The notes beneath the pieces were generated by a model. It was not told the origin of the DNA and searched no databases. It saw only the letters and a program-made list of their open reading frames with translations. Below are positions 57,470 through 64,000 of a stretch of DNA of 64,000 bases, one piece after another (positions within the stretch are counted from its first letter, which is position 1; each line of letters begins with the position of its first letter). The DNA is from Branchiostoma belcheri. Its lineage: Eukaryota > Chordata > Leptocardii > Amphioxiformes > Branchiostomatidae. The translations under genes and the position numbers were made by a program. Where the stretch lies: assembly GCF_001625305.1 (NCBI RefSeq), contig NW_017804354.1:1343413-1407412 (forward strand). Direction: 5' to 3'.

Positions 57470-58572
57470 AGTTCATCAACAACATGAAAAGGAGAATGAG
57501 AGATGCCATGAAGGAGGATACTGGAAAGGTCATCCTTGTGGATGAGACTTATCAGTTGGGATGTGGAAGAGAGCCAAAAAGGCTCTAGAAGTCATCATGA
57601 ACAGGGCCCTAGTACGTAAGTACATGTAGCATCATTATGATAAAACTTAATACCTCGTCAATACAAGAGGTTATGTTTTCCAGTAGTGTGCTATGGATAT
57701 TTGTTTGTCAGTCTGTTTGAATATAAACAGTACAAAGAAGCTTTAGATAAAATATAATGATGTTTGGTGTGTGAGGATAGCTCCTCAAAATCTGGAACTA
57801 TGAAAAACTGCATGACGAAGTGAAAATCGATTCAAATTTACAATCTTATATACTCATCCTTCTCAACGTTTTCCCAGCCAAGACGTCGTCATCTATCATA
57901 ATCATGGCTGGGTATCTGCAGCAAATAGAAGATAAAATCTTCAGCCTAAACGAGGGTTTCCGTGGCCGGTTCCCTGGCACCGTCCACTTTCTGCCCTTGA
58001 CAGTGTAGGTAACTTATTTTATTCATCCTTTAATTTGATTTACTAGTTTTTTTGAGACAGTCTTTCTTTTTACTTTTTTCCATTACTATATATTCCCAAT
58101 ACTTTTCAAAGCCTCAGCCAAGAAATAGAATTAAAAATCAATATGTCATGGAAAACAACCAGGACTGACAGTTGTTACTGATGCTGAAACATATCGTGAT
58201 TACATGGTTATTTCTAGATATTCACCAATGTGACAGTGCATATATTTCGCATTGGTGTTAAAACTGTTAACATTAATAGAATCCGATATCATTGCATCAC
58301 TTGGGGATAAGTGCATATTCAAAGCACCATAATTATCACCACATTGTTCTTTTCATTATCAATTGACAGACATCCTCGAGCAGATCAAACTCAGTGGATA
58401 TACCATCTCCGACTACTCCAGAGAAGAGATGGAGACGGCTATAGGTAACATACCTATCGAAGTGCGGAACAGGCACAACGCCAGGTTGGTGAACCAACTG
58501 ATTGTAAAAGCCAACACGGGGCAGGATGAGACAACTCTGACAAGGCCCAGCACTTTATTGACACATTTGCAG
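57470..58572 (+). pseudogene. CbxX/CfqX-type AAA+ ATPase relic, three exons
   Basis: Exon 57470-57615 contains Walker B GKVILVDETYQLG and, after a one-base frame change in an A run, KKALEVIMNRAL. Exon 57878-58008 contains IIMAGYLQQIEDKIFSLNEG with RGRFP (AGY...N-G-x-x-x-RF is typical of CbxX AAA proteins) and ends in TAG at the donor. Exon 58370-58572 contains the lid helices (DILEQIKLSGYTI...NARLVNQLIVKA) and donor GTGAGT. Walker A is not in the window. Frame damage and the missing N-terminal exons argue for a pseudogene. Confidence 0.6.
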
Positions 58573-59483
58573 GTGAGTCAATAGTACCCTCTCAGGTACC
58601 CTCTCAGGTACCAAGTATGTGATCAAAATACATGTACTTTAACCTGTACTATATATTTCTGAAGGTTAAACGTGAATGTTGAAGCATGCATCATTTCAAA
58701 CTTCAGCAAAATAATATTTTGTTGATAAAACGAGGCGTAATCTAAACATGTTGTTCTTTTGACTCAAGTTTCAAGTAATTTTTATCTGCTAGAGTTGGTT
58801 TCAAATGTTACCTGCACCAGTACAGTTATTCAGATGTACGTATTGCATACCCTGCTTATGGCATGGCACTATTATAATAGAATTGTTACTTTACATTGCG
58901 TATGTTAGTAAGATAATGTCTACAGCACATAATGTCTATAGCACTGCAGAGATACTAGCTGTGCCTTGTCATATATGCAGGGTGCACTTGCAAAACTTTA
59001 CAATACACAGTCCAGCATAGGTGATACTTTCTATCTTTGGTACTGCATTAAGGGGGTACTGGCCAGGCTGCGAACAAAATGCACCGCTTTGTTGCAGAAA
59101 ATTTGCGGATTTGCGCCTATTATATATATATCTCTGTCACTCACATTGGCGTGGAACTCCCAGTCCCAGTCCCACATACACTTTCTTGCCCCATTTCTTG
59201 AGTGGCATGGCGAGGGAAAAAGTGTGACCTCTAAAAACAAAATGGTTGCGCCAGGAATGTCACATTCATAGTATATTGGAAATCACGAATGAACTCAAAT
59301 CAATATACATGTATGCAGCCAAGATCTATTATGTCCTGCTAGAACAATGACAGGAATACCTCAGACCCTGTCAATTCTATCGAGTTTATTAAACTATCAG
59401 TAAAAAAAAAGATAGTTAACATTGCCCTTTTTACAACGTTCACTAAGTTGTATTAACTAATTAGTCTACTTTTTCTGTTTCAG

Positions 59484-59865
59484 GCTGACAACGTCCTGTT
59501 AAAGAGAGGAGCTGAAGGTCATCTCGCGGTCAAGTTAATAGACTTTGGAAGCGCGTGCTATGAGTGCTACCCGTGCACTTTCGATGTGAGGGAGGGAGAT
59601 GTCCAGCCACATAGCCCCAGAAGTGATGAAGGGGGGCGCCGTAAGCACCAGGTCAGACATCTACAGTCTGGGGAAGTTAATCAAAGATGTTTGCTTAAGC
59701 CGGAGACCGGTTAAGAAAGCCCTTGTTAAAATTGTACATATCTGCACCAAGCAGGAACCAAGTGAAAGAATGTCCTTGTCCACTCTCGTTGTGACAAGGA
59801 CAAAGTGTGAAGCTCAAAGTTCATTCTGTATGAGGGCTTTAGTTGGTCTGGGCATACATTGTTAA
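59484..59865 (+). pseudogene. Protein kinase C-lobe fragment, frameshifted
   Basis: After a TTTCAG acceptor the frame reads ADNVLLKRG and VKLIDFGSAC (DFG motif). The next frame gives HIAPEVMKGGAVSTRSDIYS (APE motif and DIYSLG) and PSERMSLSTLV. The catalytic HRD loop and the N-lobe are absent. The one-base change lies near 59597. It follows the AAA relic on the same strand, so the two may once have belonged to one multidomain gene. Confidence 0.6.
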
Positions 59866-60246
59866 AACACCAGGAAAACATGCAGGTGTCAGAGTTGGCT
59901 TGCTTGTTTTAAATCGTGAATATGGTCCTAAAGTCAGTTTAGACCGCACAATGGCTTGGCGCTGCCAAAAACTTAAGCTAGCACAATCTACTTTTACAAC
60001 AATGGAGAGTTTCATCTACCAACTCAACACACACAACTTCTGCAATATACAAGCATGGATCGACACTGTAAACAATGGAGGGCTATTTGCCGTTACAGAT
60101 GAGGTGTATTTGTTTTTCCGTACTGTAGAGAAAGTTGTCAGGGGTACAGCAAACTTACAACAACTCCGTCATGACAAGTTGACTAGTATCAAAGATAACA
60201 TCATACGAAACCTTGAGACCGATGTCAAAGTAAACAAGTACAGGTG
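59866..60246 (+). other. Unrecognised ORF, transposase-like helical segment
   Basis: An open frame of about 130 residues includes MESFIYQLNTHNFCNIQAWI and NNGGLFAVTDEVYLFFRTVE. The N-x-GG-L-x-x-x-x-D-x-V-Y-x-F-F-x-x-x-E pattern resembles C-terminal helices of several transposase families. It ends at a possible donor (AAGTACAG|GTGTAA). No start or partner exon is certain. Confidence 0.3.
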
Positions 60247-61640
60247 TAACTTTACTTAACATAAAAGTTATGCATTTCTGTCGGCGACATTTAAGTCGGT
60301 ACGGCAATATTAATCATTTTTTTTGGAAATGATTAAAATTAAATGGATTATTAAACACCTCTGCAGATAAATGTATTATTAGATGAAAAATGCCCTTCAT
60401 TAGTTTCACAAACATCGATGCTCGCCATAAAACTGCCATACAATGATCCTGTTCCTTTCTGCAGACATCTTCCACGCCACATAATGCGCCACGACACATT
60501 ACAGAACCAGATTACCAAGTACATCCAACATACGTCTAAAGGTTAGTTGTCTTTTTTAATATGTCAAATATCTCCTCCAACATTTCTATAACGATCTGCA
60601 TTAACGCAATTACAACATCCAACCTCAAGGCAAAATATTCCCATCCTTTATGTTTTTCAACTTGATTTGTTTTACTGCTCAATACCTGTTTGCCTGTACA
60701 TAAGGACCCACACTTACTAACACCTATACTCTACACTATAGAAACACCTTACCTCTACTTCTTTTTCTGTAGATAAAGGCCACTCTTTGGCTCAATTACT
60801 GCTATGCGTGCAAAAATAAATTCTTCGACAAAACTCATACGTGTACATCAGGTACGTATATGCACATCTTTCTGCTATTGTACTCTACCACTCTTAAACT
60901 AGATAGATAACATAGTGTATATCAAAACAACAAATCTTTTCCTCCAACTTAAATCTTTCAAATAATTGTCACCCCTGAATAATATAATGTTAACTTTCTA
61001 GCTTCTGACTTTTTTCACCTCTTTCAGAAGAAGAGATGGAAGACATCACCGCCATGGAAAAGACAGGTATGTGTGATAGAGAATCACAAGGCAAACAGCA
61101 TATCTTCTGTTATTCCTTTATTTTGTATAGATATAGTTAGTGTCAAAAGCTCGTTATTTCCAGGAGTGCTTGCATGCAAAAAATCTAAAGATATTTACCT
61201 TTACATTATTTACTACATCCTAAGTGTTGACATACTTTACCAAGATCATAATCACATCTAATATCTTTTGTCAGACAATAAGATGATACAGGATAAGTAT
61301 CAGCAGCAATCTTGGCACGGTCATTCAATCTTTGAGACGTTTGAGACGAGAGACTGTTGAAGTTACATGTTATAGTAGATGTTGTACATTTACATGTGCT
61401 GCATGATTTATCAACAGCAGCCTTTTGTAGGGTTTATTGTGTAGAAGTTGTAATTGTAGCACCGACTGTTTTTCAGTGTGTAGATGTACTAGCATACTAA
61501 TAACATATGCAAAGTTAACGTTTATATTTTTTTCTTACAAAACTTATTGAGAAACCTAAGTACATGTACACGCTTTTATCAAGTGTCTTTCTCAGGTAAA
61601 AAAAGTTTGAGTTACATGGTGGTGCTAGCATACTTATATG
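60247..61640. other. Small exon-like pieces only
   Basis: Possible short exons at about 60466-60540 (CTGCAG acceptor, GTTAGT donor) and 61028-61065 (EEEMEDITAMEKT, donor GTATGT) could belong to a decayed gene on the plus strand. Nothing larger is visible. Confidence 0.3.
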
Positions 61641-62036
61641 ACATATGCAAAGTTAACGTTTATATTGACCGCGTAGCGATGTCCCCTGAAATGCCAAGCA
61701 AATCGCTTCAATCCCCTCGCGAGTGGACACAATTCGGATCGGCGATCTGCTTGGACGTAGTAAGGCATGGAGTAAGGCAGAAGAAACCAAGAGCACCTTA
61801 CCCACCACCCACCAAGAACAGTGTACTGCATTGTTTCTGGGTTAATGCGACACTTCAGGGAGGATCTCAACAGACATGACATGAACTTTCTGGATCGTAA
61901 GGACGTGGAGGTAGAACAGCTACTGGATCAGTGGATGAAAGGTACATCTGCCCACAGGAGAATACATCCCATGATGGTCGGGCTGTTACGGAAGACACAG
62001 GCAGAAAGGATAAAGCATAATGGCAGAGCTTGTTGA
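61641..62036 (+). pseudogene. DUF3504/Crypton-like fragment, frameshifted
   Basis: REWTQFGSAICLDVV...APYPPPT in one frame, then YCIVSGLMRHFREDLNRHDM and NFLDRKDVEVEQLLDQWMKG in the next. The pattern Y-P-P-x-T...I-x-x-G-L-x-R-x-x-R...D-x-x-F-L...LD-x-x-MK is that of the DUF3504 domain of ZMYM/QRICH1-like, Crypton-derived proteins. The frame changes near 61815. Confidence 0.5.
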
Positions 62037-62315
62037 AGAGAGAGAACTTTCAACTACCTTGAAGCTTTACACAGTTCAGGAAAGGTGTTAGATATAGATG
62101 CAAGGAACTCACATCGGAAGGGGTTGGTGTAACCAAACAACATGCAACATGCATCACTTAGCCAGCAGATTTTTTAAATCCTCTAGAAGCTAATTGCAAC
62201 CAGACATGTGCGCTGCCAGGGCGGTACTAGTCTCCGGAAATGGAGCAATATCCAAGCAGATGCTAGGGGGGGGGTAACTGATATCTGAAATTTCTGACCC
62301 ATCACTAAGTGTTAA

Positions 62316-62618
62316 TATGTGTGTCTTGTCAGGATGGATGGGAGGCCTTCCAGAGAGACATGGCCGTCCTGGCCTTCTTCGAGCGACCCATCAGTATGTG
62401 TGTCTTGTCAGGATGGATGAGAGGCCTTCCAGAGAGACATGGCCGTCCTGGCCTTCTTCCAACGACCCATCAATATGTGTGTCTTGTCAGGATGGATGGG
62501 AGGCGTTCCGGCGCGATATGGCAATCCTCTCCTTCTTCGAGAAGTTTTTTGACGACCCCCTGCGAGGCGTGGTGGCGAGGATGATGTATGACGCCTATGT
62601 GAGACTGATGAACCAGGT
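62316..62618 (+). repeat. 79-bp exon-containing triplication
   Basis: Three copies start at 62316, 62395 and 62474, each with TTGTCAG|GATGGATG and encoding D-G-W-(E)AFQRDMAVLAFFE-like residues. Only the third continues into a longer open exon (GWEAFRRDMAILSFFEKFFD, then RMMYDAYVRLMNQ) ending at donor GTAAATC (62619). The parent protein is not identified. Confidence 0.65.
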
Positions 62619-63290
62619 AAATCCCGTCTGTTTTTCTAGTAGCCTGGGTTCATTTACGTCTGCTTGACACATCAAAGTTCTTAGAAAACTCGGAAATTAA
62701 TTTTGCATCAATAATGTTGACAATGTTCTCATTTTCTGCAGTCTAGAGGAGCCAGGGAGAGGGAGGAGCCAGGAGGGATGAGAAGAGGGAGAAGATTGTG
62801 AAAAATTGTTAATAAACTTTCTTTAATGCACATCTTTCGTTTTCGTTTTTAGTATAGTCCCTCCCACTCAACTTCTGGCAGGTGTCGAAGTTGAGAAAAA
62901 AAATGGCAAAGATTTACATCTTGTTGAGTTTTGTGGAAGGATCCAAGGTCAAGTTGGTTCAATTAAACGTGCCGAAGCAGGCGCAGGTTTCCAGTTTTGC
63001 CCGGATTACCGTTAATAACTGTAAACGAAGACGCCAAAAAAATCTGACTGCGCTCTCATTGGTTGAATCCGATATGACGTCATCCAACATACATAAGAGT
63101 CGTGTAACGGCGTTTGACGTCAGTATGCAGTTTTGGCAAGCCTCCGCCACACAGCGAAGCGGGCTCGGATAGACCTACTGTCAGCGCGAGCGGCGGGCGC
63201 ACCTCGGTTAGGGGAACAGCCGGCATGTGAAGCCAACGCACCCCTCCGCAAGACCAAGTACCGGCAACTCTGAGCCACCATAAAGAACAG

Positions 63291-63569
63291 GTGGGACGAC
63301 CGCTATCTGCAAAAGAAGCACCGGCGGATGAGGACGACAGGGTCCTGGACCCGACCTGTAGGCGCAATGTGGACACGGCCAAAAAGCGTCCTGAAGATGG
63401 TGCGGCGAAAAAAAAGTTCAGAAAAGGCATTAGATGCAAGGAACTCACATCGGAAGGGGTGGGTGTAACCAAACAACATGCAGACCCACACACCCCGATG
63501 ATAAAGACCGCCTTTGGACAACCAACACCATCTCTTCAACTACATCACAAGGTCTATCGTATGGGGTGA
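63291..63569 (+). other. Unrecognised Lys/Asp-rich ORF sharing a motif with 62.1 kb
   Basis: An open frame of 92 codons contains KKRPEDGAAKKKFRKGIRCK and ELTSEGVGVTKQHA. The last part (AGATGCAAGGAACTCACATC and following) is duplicated at about 62095-62140, where it is followed by a stop-rich stretch. No family was recognised. Confidence 0.3.
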
Positions 63570-63640
63570 TATTTATTTCAAACTTAATGTACTTATAGGT
63601 GAAGTCTCATTTCTCAAGATCACCTTTATTACATCACTAT

Positions 63641-63859
63641 ATAGGGGAATGACGTCAGCAAAGCCTTTGAGCAGATCGGGGCCATGACGGCCAAAATAAT
63701 CCCAGGTGTACCATTCATGGCCTTAACAGCCACTGCCACCGAGGATGTACTATAAGCTGTAAAGAAGAGCCTCAGCATGGGAGATGAGGCTGTCATTGTT
63801 CAGGGAGACCTTAACAGGAGTAACATTGCCCTTGTGAGGAAGCAATCAAAATCGATGCA
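63641..63859 (+). pseudogene. Second RecQ-like helicase exon, with stop
   Basis: GNDVSKAFEQIGAMTAKIIP, then VPFMALTATATED, a TAA at about 63753, then VIVQGDLNRSNIALVRKQSK and donor GTAAGAC at 63860. It corresponds to the exon at 51724-51517 of the intact transposon helicase (GEDFRRAFRMIGTLRAVIPD, VPFMALTATATEA, GDLNRENIT) but is clearly divergent, so it derives from another RecQ lineage. Its partner exons would lie left of 63.6 kb or beyond the right edge. Confidence 0.7.
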
Positions 63860-64000
63860 GGTAAGACTTTATGAATGTAATGTTCTTGTGTGAACGCATG
63901 AACGATAATGACTGGCATTGATGACTCTTGTCCTGACTGGGCAAGTTATTTTCTGCACTTCGAGAAGTTACTTACTCCTTTGTATGATTCAGCACCCTAT

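Noticed and set aside
1-64000. tRNA, rRNA or other structured RNA genes
   Set aside because: I looked for B-box-like GGTTCGA motifs and rRNA-like blocks. Isolated matches (e.g. near 20910 and 55552) lack the rest of a tRNA.

Overview
This is eukaryotic, animal-type DNA. Its genes are split by GT-AG introns, coding density is low, DNA transposons, LINE fragments and an LTR retroelement are abundant, and the short word ACATGTA is common. The repeat content and an allele-like duplication next to an assembly gap fit a highly heterozygous marine invertebrate. A lancelet (Branchiostoma) is my best guess, but it is an inference.

Left part (1-14.2 kb). Two intact spliced genes lie head to head. On the minus strand a ten-exon gene (53-5116, running off the left edge) encodes a low-complexity protein with a 13-residue repeat. 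On the plus strand an eleven-exon gene (5394-13212) encodes a 915-residue Tnp2/CACTA-like transposase-domain protein with no stop or frameshift. Their start codons are 277 bp apart and probably share a promoter.

Middle (14.2-33.8 kb). This is mostly non-genic: a broken LINE with 229-bp tandem repeats, an intronless two-finger C2H2 ORF, several TIR-bounded MITEs (two with clean target-site duplications), a CCGTCT-rich palindromic block, an apparent haplotype duplication (24.7-27.2 versus 27.2-29.5 kb) around a 20-N gap, and two unrelated 21-bp minisatellites.

Relics (33.8-43.3 kb). Decayed pieces of several transposon gene families follow: two DUF6589-like copies, a Ulp1/C48 protease, a GFKEGVG/CRHC-type protein, a GHTHED-type (DUF7869-like) protein and a LINE reverse transcriptase fused into another ORF.

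Main discovery (43,494-53,631). A complete 10.1-kb DNA transposon has identical 161-bp terminal inverted repeats and a 9-bp target-site duplication (GGATAATTT). It sits inside the integrase region of a Ty3/gypsy element. It carries two convergent spliced genes: a 955-residue DUF6589 protein (plus strand, open throughout) and a RecQ-family helicase (minus strand, all helicase motifs, one apparent 2-bp frameshift near the start). A 288-bp MITE at 24,001 has related TAGCCT ends and also a 9-bp duplication, so it may be mobilised by the same machinery.

Right part (53.6-64 kb). The rest of the gypsy integrase is followed by fragments of a transposase-like gene, another retroelement integrase, a CbxX-type AAA ATPase, a protein kinase, a DUF3504-like gene, a triplicated exon and a second, stop-containing RecQ exon at the right edge.
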